Shown: positions 18,649 through 28,324, numbered from the stretch's first letter. The stretch is 64,000 bases of DNA from Gp6-AA40 sp035492455 (GCA_035492455.1 DATJJE010000029.1:62001-126000), one strand, 5' to 3'. The notes: generated by a model from the sequence alone, not told the origin. A program made the numbers and translations.

Positions 18649-18654
18649 TACAAT
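18649..18654 (+). promoter_or_regulatory. TACAAT hexamer at the start of the 18653 gene (possible -10)
   Basis: TACAAT occurs in the context GTCGTACAATG. The same GTCGTACAATG is found on the minus strand at the start of the divergent paralogue (17985-17975). Its recurrence at two homologous starts suggests a -10 element rather than a translation start. No convincing -35 is seen upstream. Confidence 0.35.
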
Positions 18655-21241
18655 GCGCCCGACCCTGATGCAATCTGTCGGCGTGGCTCGAACAACGGGT
18701 TCCCTGGTTCAGTACGTGCTGCTCGCGCTCGCCCTGGTGATGTTCCCCGCGTCAGGGTACCTCGCGGTGGTTCATTTCACCGAGGGTCCGCCCGCGCAGC
18801 GCGTGCACGTCAGATGGGCGCCGAACCTTTCCACGTCAGAGCGCGTGCGTGCGGAACGCGAGCACGGGCTCACCGACGGCGTTCCGCTCGAGGGCCGCAG
18901 CTGGCAGTACTTCCTTCGCAAGCGATCCGCCGACAACATCCAGGAGCTCGTCAGGGATCCGCGCGTCGAGGACACCTTTCACATCAATCGCGAGACCTTT
19001 CGCGTCCAACTGGATCGTCCCAATCTGTCGCCGCAAGTCCAGGCGTGGCTCGAATCCGACTGGCTCGGCGACATCAGCGTGGCGCTCGCCCTCGTTGCCT
19101 CGCTCCTCGTGTGGTGGTCGCGTCGCTCGCTCGCGGCAGTCCTCAACGCCATCCAGCGCGGCGTGCACCGGTATTCGCACTGGATTGACAGAGACAGTCA
19201 GGCCGCGACAGGAGCCGTTCGACTTCGCTGGTTGCTCGTACTGGCGATGGCGTGGGCGGTGATTGTGGCGCCGTATATAGCCGTCGGTCCGCCCAACATG
19301 GAAGAGTACTTCACGGGCGTCGTGAGTACTGACCTCGCGGTGAATGCGCTCACACACGCCGCATGGCCATTCTGGAGCTTGGATCTCGGGTTGGGCACGC
19401 CGCAGCCGCTGCGCTACCACTTCATTTTTCATCCGCTCGCGCCGTTGTGCGCCGTTGGTGACTGTCAGACGGTGTTGCGCATCATCGTCAGCATTCACCT
19501 CCTGGTGGGTGCGGTGTTTGTCACGCTGCTCGCGCGGCGGTTCACCGCGAGCTGGCTGCTGGCATCGGTGGCTGGCCTGACCTACTGCATGTCGTCGTCC
19601 GTCGCGAACTTGATGTTCACCGACGACTGGCCGTTGACGATGTTGCACGAAAGCGCGATTCCCGTGATGGTTTACTCCGTACTCGCGATCGGCGACGCGC
19701 GAGCACGCCGCGACGCGCTGCTGTGGAGCCTGGTTCTGGGGGGACTTGCCGGTCTCATTCTCAGCATCACGTTTCCGATTCCGACGCTGATCATGGTGGC
19801 GATCATCGCGTTGAGCACGCCCGAACTGCGGCGGCGACTACCATGGTTCATCCTCGCGGCTGTCATCACATCTCTGATAGGAGTGGCGCATCTGCATCAC
19901 ATCTACGCGGAGTACATCCGTGAACCCGCCAACCTGATGCGCGCCGACCACGACGAGTTCGGACTCGGACAGCACTTGTGGTCCGCGTTCCTGCGGCCCT
20001 TCCCACTGATCGCTGACGAGTCCCACTGGCGAACGGTCTTCTTCGGAGCGCCGTTTGCCACCGCCGCCACAGCCGCCGCGGCAACCACTCTGGACAGGCG
20101 CATCCGGCCAATACTGGTCGGCCTGTTGCTCGGCATACTCGGCTTCGTGATCCCGCCGTCGTGGCTGTTCAATCTGAACACCGCTCAGTGGACGTATCGA
20201 GCCGAGGTGAACGTCTTCGGCATCCTCCTGGCGGTAGCTGCTCTCGATCGCTGGACCTCGAGAGACCGTCTCTCGTGGCGCAACATCATCGTCGCCACGC
20301 AGCTGTGCTGGGTCGTTGTCGCGTTCGCCCCGACGTGGTTGAGGGTTGCCGGTATTGCAATCGGACTCGAACAATTTCCGCACAGCATTCTGCGATCGCC
20401 GGGGATTGCCGAAGACATCGCGGCGCGGGAGCATGCGGTCCCCGGTCGCGTGATATTTGCGCCGCAGGCGTATGACGCGCTTCAACAACCGCTGCTGTTC
20501 AACTCCGCCGGACTCGCGCCAAACGAGTTGCCGGTCCTTCGGGTTCCGACTGTGTCGGCCGTCATCAACGGCATCAGCGCTGACGCGCTCTATCCTCAAT
20601 CGGCGGTCATGGAAAGCCAACTGAAGGCGGCGCCGCACACCGTTGATACTCGTCCGCTGCTGAACGTGCTTGGCATCCGTTACGTCCTTGCCTACGGTGG
20701 CGATACCGTGGCGGAAGGACTGTCAGAGATTCAACGCTGGAATGAGTTACGCCTCTACGGCAATGATCAGGCGTGGCCAGAAGCGTTTTTCGTCGATGCG
20801 CTTCGTAACGATCGCATCCCACGCCTGGCGGAGTGCGGCCACGACAAGTATCTCTGTGCAGACTTTTCGAACTACGATCTGCATCGCCGCGACGATCCGA
20901 TGCAGATCACGCGATTGTATGACGGGTTTCGCCTGACGTTTCCGTCGAGCAGGTCGCGCCGCTACATTCTCATCACTCAGTGGTACTACCCCGAATGGCG
21001 GGTGACGCAGGGCCGCGCATCTCTGCGACGCGCGGCCGAACAGCTCATCGGCGTCGAAATCGCGCCGGGCGAGCGCAGCGTAACGCTGCAATACCGGCCC
21101 TATCTTCGCGCCTCGTTGTTTGCAATGGGATTCGGTACCCAGGCCGCGGTAGGGATTGCCATTGCGATAGTCGCCACCCGTCGCCGAAAACACATTGACC
21201 ATCGTGCCCCAATTGGTCCACCAGATGTGGCGCGTTCGTAA
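18653..21241 (+). CDS. YfhO-like polytopic membrane protein, paralogue 3
   Basis: This protein of about 862 residues is homologous to the two minus-strand paralogues. It has a first TM, the conserved loop domain with GPPAQRVHVRWAP and RVEDTFHINRE, about twelve further hydrophobic segments, and a soluble C-terminal portion with LLNVLGIRYVLAYGG and EAFFVDALRNDR. A last TM ends near the basic C-terminus. Several ATGs are possible (18638, 18653, 18668). If TACAAT at 18649 is a -10 box, only 18668 is usable. Its closest relative is the decayed copy immediately downstream. Function is unknown. Confidence 0.83.
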   Translation: MRPTLMQSVGVARTTGSLVQYVLLALALVMFPASGYLAVVHFTEGPPAQRVHVRWAPNLSTSERVRAEREHGLTDGVPLEGRSWQYFLRKRSADNIQELVRDPRVEDTFHINRETFRVQLDRPNLSPQVQAWLESDWLGDISVALALVASLLVWWSRRSLAAVLNAIQRGVHRYSHWIDRDSQAATGAVRLRWLLVLAMAWAVIVAPYIAVGPPNMEEYFTGVVSTDLAVNALTHAAWPFWSLDLGLGTPQPLRYHFIFHPLAPLCAVGDCQTVLRIIVSIHLLVGAVFVTLLARRFTASWLLASVAGLTYCMSSSVANLMFTDDWPLTMLHESAIPVMVYSVLAIGDARARRDALLWSLVLGGLAGLILSITFPIPTLIMVAIIALSTPELRRRLPWFILAAVITSLIGVAHLHHIYAEYIREPANLMRADHDEFGLGQHLWSAFLRPFPLIADESHWRTVFFGAPFATAATAAAATTLDRRIRPILVGLLLGILGFVIPPSWLFNLNTAQWTYRAEVNVFGILLAVAALDRWTSRDRLSWRNIIVATQLCWVVVAFAPTWLRVAGIAIGLEQFPHSILRSPGIAEDIAAREHAVPGRVIFAPQAYDALQQPLLFNSAGLAPNELPVLRVPTVSAVINGISADALYPQSAVMESQLKAAPHTVDTRPLLNVLGIRYVLAYGGDTVAEGLSEIQRWNELRLYGNDQAWPEAFFVDALRNDRIPRLAECGHDKYLCADFSNYDLHRRDDPMQITRLYDGFRLTFPSSRSRRYILITQWYYPEWRVTQGRASLRRAAEQLIGVEIAPGERSVTLQYRPYLRASLFAMGFGTQAAVGIAIAIVATRRRKHIDHRAPIGPPDVARS

Positions 21242-23130
21242 CGCGCTGCAGCATGTCCTGCTCGTTCTCCCGGTCTCGATGTTTGCCGCCGCCGCATTTC
21301 TCGCGTGGCTGTACCTCTCGCACGGGCCGCCGGCACAGCGGGTTCATGTGAGGTGGGCGCCCACAGTCTCGATCTCCGAACGCGCACAGAGCGAACGTGA
21401 GCATGGTCTCGTCGATGGTGTCGCACTCGAGAAGCGCACATGGCAGTACTTCCTCCGCAAACGCTCGCGCACCGAGATCCAGCAGCTGCTCAGCGACCGG
21501 CGCGTCGAAGACACATTCCACATCAATCGCGCGGCACTTCGCGTCGAGCTGGATAGCGAGGATTTGTCGCCGCGCATGCGTGCGCTGCTTGAATCGGATC
21601 GACTCGGTCAACTGAGCCTCGCGCTGGCGCTGGCCGGCGCACTTGTGACTTGGCGTCTGCGGCGCACAGTTCGCGCCGCCGTTCTGACCGGACGTCGAGG
21701 TGCGCGCCGCAGCGCAGCGTTGGTTCTCCGCGCTTTCGAGTGGATTGACGGTCCACGGCCATCCTCGCGGTCGAACCGGCGATTGGTGCCGCGCTGGCTC
21801 CTTGTGCTGGCAGGTGTCTGTGTGGTCATCGCCATCCCGTATGTGGCCGTCGGCCCGCCAGACTCAGAAGAGTATTTCACCGGGGTGGTGAGCACCCAGG
21901 TGGCGATGAACGCGATCTCTCACGGCGCGTGGCCGTTCTGGAGTCTCGATTTCGGCCTCGGCATGCCGCAGTCGCTGCGGTTCCATTCCATTCAGCACCC
22001 GCTAGCGCCGCTGTGCCTCGTGTGGGATTGCCAGGCGGTGCTCCGATCGATTGCCGCCATCCACCTGCTGATTGGCGCGGCCTTCATGACGTTGCTGGGC
22101 AGACGGTTCACGTCGAGCTGGGTGCTCGCATCGGCGGCGGGCGTCACCTACTGCCTTTGCTCGTCGGTAGTGCAGCCGATGCTGGTGATGTACGCGCTCG
22201 TCGCGCTCGACGAGACGGTAGACCATCGCGCGGCACTGTTGTGGACCTGCTGTTCGGTGGCGTGGCCGGCCTGATTTGCCGTGGCAGCGGCAGTCGGGGC
22301 CTTCGTCATTCGCGATAGCCGCATCCGACCGCTGAAATAGGACTGCTTCTGGGTGTGCTCGGTTTCTTCATCGTTCCACCCGCCTGGTTGTTCAACATCG
22401 TTTCGGCGCCATGGCTCTACAGGGCTCAATTGCATGTCTTCGGAATCATCCTTGCCGTGTGCGCATCGATCGACGGACCTCGTCGCCGAATCGCGTTCAG
22501 CTGCGGACGGCAATCGTCTTCGCGCAATCGTGCTGGATGGCCGTGGCAGTGGCGCCCATGTGGTATTTGATCGTTCGTGTCGCGGCTGGTCTCCAGCGAC
22601 CTCACCGAAACGTCCTCATCTCACCGGGTATCGCGGAACAGATCGCGGCGCGCGAGTGCCTGGCGGCCGGGTGTGTAATCTTCGCCCCGAAGGCGACGCG
22701 GCCCTTCGTCTTCCCTTGTTCAATTCAGCAGGCTTGGCGGTGAACGAACTGCCCGCGCTGGGGATCCCGACGATATCGGTAGTCGCCTAAGGCATTACAA
22801 CCGATGAACTCTCCCCACAGTTCGGCCACGGCTTCGACCATTCGAAGCCGCCCGCTGCTCGATGCGCTCGGCGTCCGCTCCGTGATGGCGTTCGACGGCG
22901 ATGTTACGGCCGCTGCCGGAAGTCCAGCGATGGCCGAACGGGCTACGGATGCACGAGAACAGGGGTGCATGGCGCGAGGCATTTTTCGTCGATGCGCTTC
23001 GCCGCGATCCGCTCCCGCGCACGAGCGACTGCGGGCGCGACAGGTACCTCTGTGCTGATTTTCGAAGTATGACCTGCATCGGCGCGACGATCCGCTGCAG
23101 ATCACGCGTCTGTACGACGGCTTCGCTTGA
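21225..23130 (+). pseudogene. decayed YfhO-like membrane protein, paralogue 4
   Basis: From ATG 21225 the frame follows paralogue 3 closely through the loop domain (RVEDTFHINR) and several TMs for about 340 codons. It lacks about 16 residues near 22170 and shifts frame near 22240. Later pieces match paralogue 3 in other frames: a short stretch ending IRPLK with a stop, LLLGVLGFFIVPPAWLFN, SPGIAEQIAARE, LFNSAGLAVNELPALGIPT, RPLLDALGVRSVMAFDG, EAFFVDALRRDPLP and RLYDGFA. Roughly 110 residues of the core and the last 60 or so are gone. With several independent lesions this is true decay, not a base-calling error. The frame opens further upstream at TTG 21195, inside the preceding gene. Confidence 0.85.
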
Positions 23131-23165
23131 CATAGGCCCGCTCCGAACGCGGCGCGCACGTGTCA

Positions 23166-24755
23166 TTACCGGAAGCACGGGAACTTGTCCGGGCCGAACG
23201 TGCCAGTCGCCCGACGTCTCCTGTCCACCATAATGAAGCCGTTCGAACCCTCTACCGTCCGGTAGTACTCGGTCAGATACGCATAGATGTGTGGGTAGCT
23301 CCGAAACGTGTCGAGCACCGGATCTGCCGTCGAGAAGGCAATCGGGACTGATTGCCGCTTGAGTAACGTCAACGATTGGGCTTCGTGAACCGGATCCGAG
23401 CGCCAGCCGCGGCGCCACCGCAGATGGCCTCCAGCCATCGGCCGCTGCGCAAAGTAGCTCACGTGCGGCGGCGTGAGCCCGGTGATCAGAATGTGATCGC
23501 CGGGCGCGGTGCACTCGCGCAGATACTCAAACGGCAGGTACTCGTAGTCCGGCGGGTACGCAACCAGGCGCGCGAAGGTCTTTTCTACCGAACGTGACAA
23601 CTCGAGCGGTTTGTAGAGGTAGTACAACGGGTTTCCCCGCATCCATATGAGTGCTGCGACGATCGTTGACGTGACGAGCGTCGCTGCGATGAGGCGGCCC
23701 GTCAACAATCGGTTCGCGAGAAATCGTGCACTGAGCGCCGCTGTCAGCGGCGCAACCACGACGACGTACGAGGGTTGGCGTAACAGCGCAACGTCCACGG
23801 TGCCGAGAAAGCTGCCCGCGAGAAGCATGCGACACGCATCACCGCGTTCCGCTTCGGCTTGTCCCCAGGTGCGCCATAGCAGCCGCACCGCCGTGAGGAC
23901 GAGAGCGAGTGGCACCAGCAGCGCCATCTGCTGTACCCACACGATTGCAGGATCATTGGATCGCGGCAGCGGCACTGTGAACGTGCGAAGTGGATTGACG
24001 TGGAGCAGCGACGCGTAGGCGATGCCCGGCGTTCCCTCGAACAATTCGGCGCGCGATCGCGTGTAGTAGATGAGGCCGTCGGTCGTCTCGACGGCAATCA
24101 GCCACGGCGCTAATACGATGAGGAGCGCAAGCAGGTACGCGCCCGCGTCACGCAACATCGCTGCCGCGTGCCGCGATTCCGGAACGGCGATACGCGCGAG
24201 GAGAAAGGCGACCACCGATGTCGCGCCCAAATACACACCGTAGTCATGCCGGAACAGGAATCCGACAGCCGTGACGCAGCCGCAGAGCGCGCCGCGGCGG
24301 GCTGCTGGCCGGTCGATGTACCGCCAGCCGACCCAGACGATCAACGGAAAGAAAAACAGCTTGTCGTGGTGATAGATGGGCGTGACGGCAAGAATCAGCA
24401 GCGCGGTTGTCATCGCTGCGAGCGCTGCGCGCGGCGAGTGCGATATCCGCACGCTGAGGTGCGTGGCGATGGCGATGCCGCTCAGGATGAACAGCCACTG
24501 TCGGACGAACTCGCCGATGAGACGGTGCCCCGACAGGATCTGGGCCGCGGCGGCCGTATAGCTCGCTAACGGGACGCCTGGCTCAAAGAAATCTCGGTAG
24601 ATGCGATCGCCGGAGAGGAGCGACACAGCGTTCGCCATTGCGTAGAACGTCGCGTCGAAAATTTGCGTGCCTGCGGTAACAATCAGTACGACTGCGGCTG
24701 CGCTGACAACAGCAAGAACCGCGCGTCGCATTGCAGCGGCGCTCACCGGAAGCAT
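23166..24755 (-). CDS. GT39-like polytopic membrane protein
   Basis: This 529-residue protein has about ten hydrophobic segments, and YRDFFEPGVPLASY in the first extracytoplasmic loop resembles the acidic loop of GT39/ArnT-type GT-C transferases. A periplasmic C-terminal domain of about 150 residues follows, ending FPCFR. It is clearly homologous to the genes at 24791 and 52564, which share FFRHD/FLFRHD and the Cys-containing end. GT-C enzymes use polyprenyl-phosphate sugars, and the GT2 at 26530 could make such a donor. The specific substrate is unknown. It is the last gene of the minus-strand unit starting at 28277. Confidence 0.82.
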   Translation of the reverse strand: MLPVSAAAMRRAVLAVVSAAAVVLIVTAGTQIFDATFYAMANAVSLLSGDRIYRDFFEPGVPLASYTAAAAQILSGHRLIGEFVRQWLFILSGIAIATHLSVRISHSPRAALAAMTTALLILAVTPIYHHDKLFFFPLIVWVGWRYIDRPAARRGALCGCVTAVGFLFRHDYGVYLGATSVVAFLLARIAVPESRHAAAMLRDAGAYLLALLIVLAPWLIAVETTDGLIYYTRSRAELFEGTPGIAYASLLHVNPLRTFTVPLPRSNDPAIVWVQQMALLVPLALVLTAVRLLWRTWGQAEAERGDACRMLLAGSFLGTVDVALLRQPSYVVVVAPLTAALSARFLANRLLTGRLIAATLVTSTIVAALIWMRGNPLYYLYKPLELSRSVEKTFARLVAYPPDYEYLPFEYLRECTAPGDHILITGLTPPHVSYFAQRPMAGGHLRWRRGWRSDPVHEAQSLTLLKRQSVPIAFSTADPVLDTFRSYPHIYAYLTEYYRTVEGSNGFIMVDRRRRATGTFGPDKFPCFR

Positions 24756-24790
24756 GGATACATGGCGGTGCGTGACGAAGCGAACATCCT

Positions 24791-26533
24791 TTATCGAAAG
24801 CAGGGGAAGCCCAGGGCACCAAAGGTGCGGACCGGTGTGCGTCGCCGATCCACGAGCAAATGACCGAACGAACCTTCAAGCTCTGCGTAATTAGCACGGA
24901 AGTACGCACGAATCATCGGGTAGGCTTTGAGGTCGTCGAGCACCGGATCATGGGTTGAAAAGGCAAAAGGCACTGACTGATGCTGCAACAGGTCAAGGGA
25001 TTGTTGCTCCCGTACCGGATCCGATCGCCATTTGTCGTGCCAATAAAGGTGCCCCCCTGCAAGCGGTCGTTCGACGTAGTAACTGACCTGATATGGCGTT
25101 TGGCCGCTCACCAAGATCCGATCGCCTCGTGCGACGCACTCGCGCATATAACGGAGCAACACCTTCGAGCGCCCCGAATTCACTCGCTCCCAATCTCCCG
25201 GTTGCAGCCAATCAGTCCGTTCGGAACGGAGAGCGTCGGATAACGGTTCCAAGCCATCTAATGGAGGTGAGGCAATCAGGCTCTTGACTGTGTCGGGCAG
25301 GGATTCCGCAAGCGAGGTGGGGTTCGCCCACACGGGAGAAAACCCGCCTATCGCGATCGTCGACAGCACGAACAGTGCGACACCAACAGTTCGAGTCAGT
25401 CCCGTGTCCGAAGATGACAGAAGCCACGCGCTGAGGGCCGCAACGAGCGGAGCGACCAGGATGAAATATCCTGCTTCGCGGAATAAGCGATCTTCCACAA
25501 TTGCAACAACCGCGCTAACCACCAGCACCCGGCAGGTGTCGATACTCAGCGGTTGTCGCCTACGCACCGCCTTAATGACTGCAATCAATGCGATCGTGAC
25601 GCTGATCAGCGCAACGACCACACTGGTCTGCATCAGCCAATTCTGCGCAGCGCCTTTCGTCGGCAGCCATGCCGCGAGACCTTGTCGATCGGCGTCTCTC
25701 GACGTCAACAGGAGGAAGGGGTTCATGTGGAGCGGCTGCAAGAAAACAGACTGGCCGACAGTCCATTTGCTGTTGATGTACTCCCGCGCTTGAACGTAAT
25801 CCAGTAGCCCCTCACTGCGCGCAACGACGATCGCCCACGGAATCACCAGGATGCTCGCGGCGAGAGCACACGCCGCGAATTCGTGGACGAGCATTCGGGG
25901 CCGCCGATCGCCGGAATGGGCGAGCCACGCTAGCAGCATGCCGAACAGTACGCTGACGCCTACGTACACGCCATGATCATGTCGAAAGAAAAACGCCACG
26001 GCGGCAAATGCACCCATTGCTGCGGCTCTTTGGAAGGATGGATGCTCGATGTAACGCCAGATGATGAGGATCGCAGTCGGATAAATGAATATTTTGGAAA
26101 AGTGGACGGTCGGTGCCCCAGGGAACATAAAAATGGCGGGCACCATACAGAGAAGTGAGACAAGCACGGAATTCGACAGCCGAAGGCTGATACGCATGGC
26201 CATAACCACGCCTGCGACGATAAACGCCCACTGCAAAGCGAACTCGCCGATCAGGCGATACCCAACCAGCCATTGCGTAGTGGCCGACAGGATTGCCTGG
26301 AGCGGGACACCCCAATCGAAGAAATCTCGATACGGATGATCACCGGCCAGCAACCCCGGTGTTTCTGCGAGCGCGTTGAAATTTGTGTCGTAAATCTGAA
26401 AGCCGGCGGTAAGGACTAACACGGAAGCCTGAAGCACTCCGACAGTCCATAGACTCAGGGTGTGACGGGTTCTTAAAGGCAGATGGCGATTAGCGGTGTG
26501 ATCAATATCGGCGACTCCTTGCAGCTCTGTCAC
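24791..26533 (-). CDS. GT39-like polytopic membrane protein
   Basis: This protein of about 580 residues is paralogous to the 23166 product. It shares YRDFFDWGVPLQAI in the first loop, AFFFRHDHGVYVG, GQTPYQVSYYVERPLAGGHL and the terminal GFPCFR. The frame is open to 26941, but the extra 136 codons overlap the upstream glycosyltransferase and look like antiphase shadow. GTG 26533 overlaps that gene's TGA in a GTGA pattern and starts just before the first hydrophobic helix. It is probably a GT-C-type transferase or a related envelope-glycan protein. A 35-bp gap separates it from the next gene. Confidence 0.82.
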   Translation of the reverse strand: MTELQGVADIDHTANRHLPLRTRHTLSLWTVGVLQASVLVLTAGFQIYDTNFNALAETPGLLAGDHPYRDFFDWGVPLQAILSATTQWLVGYRLIGEFALQWAFIVAGVVMAMRISLRLSNSVLVSLLCMVPAIFMFPGAPTVHFSKIFIYPTAILIIWRYIEHPSFQRAAAMGAFAAVAFFFRHDHGVYVGVSVLFGMLLAWLAHSGDRRPRMLVHEFAACALAASILVIPWAIVVARSEGLLDYVQAREYINSKWTVGQSVFLQPLHMNPFLLLTSRDADRQGLAAWLPTKGAAQNWLMQTSVVVALISVTIALIAVIKAVRRRQPLSIDTCRVLVVSAVVAIVEDRLFREAGYFILVAPLVAALSAWLLSSSDTGLTRTVGVALFVLSTIAIGGFSPVWANPTSLAESLPDTVKSLIASPPLDGLEPLSDALRSERTDWLQPGDWERVNSGRSKVLLRYMRECVARGDRILVSGQTPYQVSYYVERPLAGGHLYWHDKWRSDPVREQQSLDLLQHQSVPFAFSTHDPVLDDLKAYPMIRAYFRANYAELEGSFGHLLVDRRRTPVRTFGALGFPCFR

Positions 26534-27516
26534 CGGACAACTTCGCCGCCGTGTCGCACGCGAGCCTCCGAGGTGGTCGCGTCGCTCACGAAATACAGCG
26601 GCCGGCGAACGACTTCCGCATAAATGCGGTAGAGATACTCGCCGACGATGCCCATCATCAGGAACTGCAGTCCGAAGAACAGCGTCATCGGCAGCATCGT
26701 GCTCGTCCAGCCGAGAATCGGGTGGCCGACGATGCGGTGGTAAAGCAGATAAGCTGCCATCGGAATCGTCAGCAACGACACGACACCGCCCGTCACGGTC
26801 ATCAAGCGGATCGGCGTCTGCGAGAAGCCGATGAACGTGTCGTACATCGTCTTCACCATGCGGCCGTAGGTCCATCCCGAGCGGCCGGTGCGACGCCGCT
26901 GGCGTTGATATTCGACGACCTCCTCGCGGAAACCGGTCCATGCGACCAGCGCGAAGGTGACGCGATTGTGCTCCTGGAACTGCGCGAAGCAGTCGGCGAC
27001 CTTGCGATCGACCAGCAGGAAGCTGCCTGTTGTAAACCGCGAGCGGGATGGCATCGCGTGCCTCCGAATCAGCGATTCGAACAGGCGACTGGTCATGATC
27101 CTGATGAACGGCTCGTCGCGCGACACGCGCTTACCCCAGACGATGTCGGCCCCCGCCTTCCACCGGTCGATGAACTGGGCGACCACTTCCGGCGGATCCT
27201 GCAGATCACACGCGAGCGTGGCCACGGCATCGGCCTCGCCGATGTTCGCAAACCCGGCGCTGAGCGCGATGTGCGATCCGTAATTGCGAGAGAGGCGGAT
27301 GCCTCGAAACCGCGGATCGCGTGCCGCGATCGCACAGATCTTCCGCCAGCTGTCGTCCGAGCTGCCGTCCTCGATGAACAGAACGCGGACATCGCAGTCG
27401 CTCCGCGACAGCAGCGTTCGTGTGACGCCGCTTTCATAGGCGTCGAGCCCGGCGCTCTCGTTGTAGACCGGCGTCAGGAGCACAACGATCGGCCGGTGGC
27501 TGGTCTCCGGGATCAC
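26530..27516 (-). CDS. family 2 glycosyltransferase, polyprenyl-phosphate type
   Basis: This protein of about 328 residues has a GT-A domain with FIEDGSSDDSW, SRNYGSHIALSAGF and DLQDPPE. A GRSGWT stretch and two C-terminal TM helices precede a short cytoplasmic tail. This matches DPM1/GtrB-like enzymes that transfer a sugar to undecaprenyl phosphate. GTG 27516 is chosen because it overlaps the sulfotransferase stop (GTGA); the longer frame to 27567 duplicates sequence inside that gene. It resembles the GT2 at 58626 more than the other GT2s here. It is the likely donor-lipid maker for the two GT39-like genes downstream. Confidence 0.9.
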   Translation of the reverse strand: MIPETSHRPIVVLLTPVYNESAGLDAYESGVTRTLLSRSDCDVRVLFIEDGSSDDSWRKICAIAARDPRFRGIRLSRNYGSHIALSAGFANIGEADAVATLACDLQDPPEVVAQFIDRWKAGADIVWGKRVSRDEPFIRIMTSRLFESLIRRHAMPSRSRFTTGSFLLVDRKVADCFAQFQEHNRVTFALVAWTGFREEVVEYQRQRRRTGRSGWTYGRMVKTMYDTFIGFSQTPIRLMTVTGGVVSLLTIPMAAYLLYHRIVGHPILGWTSTMLPMTLFFGLQFLMMGIVGEYLYRIYAEVVRRPLYFVSDATTSEARVRHGGEVVR

Positions 27517-28277
27517 AGCTCTTCCCACGCGGCGAATTCTTCGCCGACCATTGCCACCAGTTCGCAAATTGAATCGGCGTAGCGGGCGCGCAGCCGCTGA
27601 ATGACGTCGTCCGGCATGGCTTCACCCCGCTTTTCCGAGGGATTGACGACGTCGAGCCCGACGGCATCGTCCGGACGCGGCGTCACGCCGATGAACGTGT
27701 GCAGGCGCTGCGCGAGTCGCTCCGGGAATCGAACGACATCATCGAACTTCAGACAGAGCACCTGGTCACGGGGAAACAGATTGAGATAGGGCCGCAGCAG
27801 TTTCGCGTACAGGCCGCGCGAGAAGTACGCATGGGGCCGCGCATATCTGAGACGCGGATCGACTGTGCGCTCGCGCTCGTTCTCCATCGAGAGCGCGCGT
27901 TCGAAATCTTCGGTCTCCATCCCATTCATCGACGACCACAGCCAATTGGAATAGGCGCGATGCGCGGGCTCCCGAAGAATAAATACCAGTTTCACCGCCG
28001 GAAGGTGCGCGTGGATCCGCTCGGCAGCGGTCGCGCTCTCCAGGTAATTCGTGCTCTTTTCTCCAGCAGCCGCATATTGAGCCGCGCCAGTGAACCACGT
28101 CTCGTTGTAGTAGGCGATGCCGCGTGCATAGAGCTCATCCACGAGAAAGAACTTGGGTTCGGGGCGCGGCGGTTTTGCCATGAACACGTCAGGATGCCGG
28201 TCGAGCAGTTCATAGAGCCACGTCGTTCCTGACCGGGGAGCCCCGGCGATGATAAAGGTTGGGCCTTGTCGGGGCAT
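27513..28277 (-). CDS. PAPS-dependent sulfotransferase
   Basis: This 254-residue cytoplasmic sulfotransferase has the 5'-phosphosulfate-binding loop GAPRSGTTWL (12-21). The 3'-phosphate-binding motif is LREPAHRAYSNW (101-112), with R102 and S110 in the expected places. It transfers sulfate from PAPS to a hydroxyl, probably of a glycan or glycolipid given the neighbours. The APS kinase at 2404 would supply PAPS. It is the first gene of a four-gene minus-strand unit and is divergent from the large plus-strand operon. Confidence 0.9.
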   Translation of the reverse strand: MPRQGPTFIIAGAPRSGTTWLYELLDRHPDVFMAKPPRPEPKFFLVDELYARGIAYYNETWFTGAAQYAAAGEKSTNYLESATAAERIHAHLPAVKLVFILREPAHRAYSNWLWSSMNGMETEDFERALSMENERERTVDPRLRYARPHAYFSRGLYAKLLRPYLNLFPRDQVLCLKFDDVVRFPERLAQRLHTFIGVTPRPDDAVGLDVVNPSEKRGEAMPDDVIQRLRARYADSICELVAMVGEEFAAWEEL

Positions 28278-28296
28278 TTTCGAGGAAGTCGCCGCG

Positions 28297-28324
28297 TTGA
28301 CCGGATCCCGCTAAATGTTACTAT
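28297..28324 (+). promoter_or_regulatory. candidate promoter of the 35-kb operon
   Basis: TTGACC (28297-28302), a 16-bp spacer and TACTAT (28319-28324) resemble a sigma-70 promoter. They lie in the only sizeable divergent gap (28278-28555) before the long plus-strand run. This implies a leader of about 225 nt. I see no ops/JUMPstart-like element in the leader. Confidence 0.45.

Noticed and set aside
18653..23130. Tandem plus-strand paralogues as a single split gene
   Set aside because: The 18653 gene is complete with its own C-terminus, and the downstream copy restarts with its own N-terminal domain.
22795..23514. Minus-strand open frame across the decayed paralogue and the next gene's end
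   Set aside because: The sense strand matches the paralogue fragment by fragment; this frame has no homology-like features.
26534..26941. N-terminal extension of the 24791 membrane protein
   Set aside because: It overlaps the GT2 gene in another frame and is polar; GTG 26533 in a GTGA overlap is the natural start.
26551..27582. Long open frame on the plus strand opposite the 26530 glycosyltransferase
   Set aside because: It is antisense to a gene with clear GT2 motifs, and its translation is Arg/His/Asp-rich with no motif; it is a GC-rich shadow frame.
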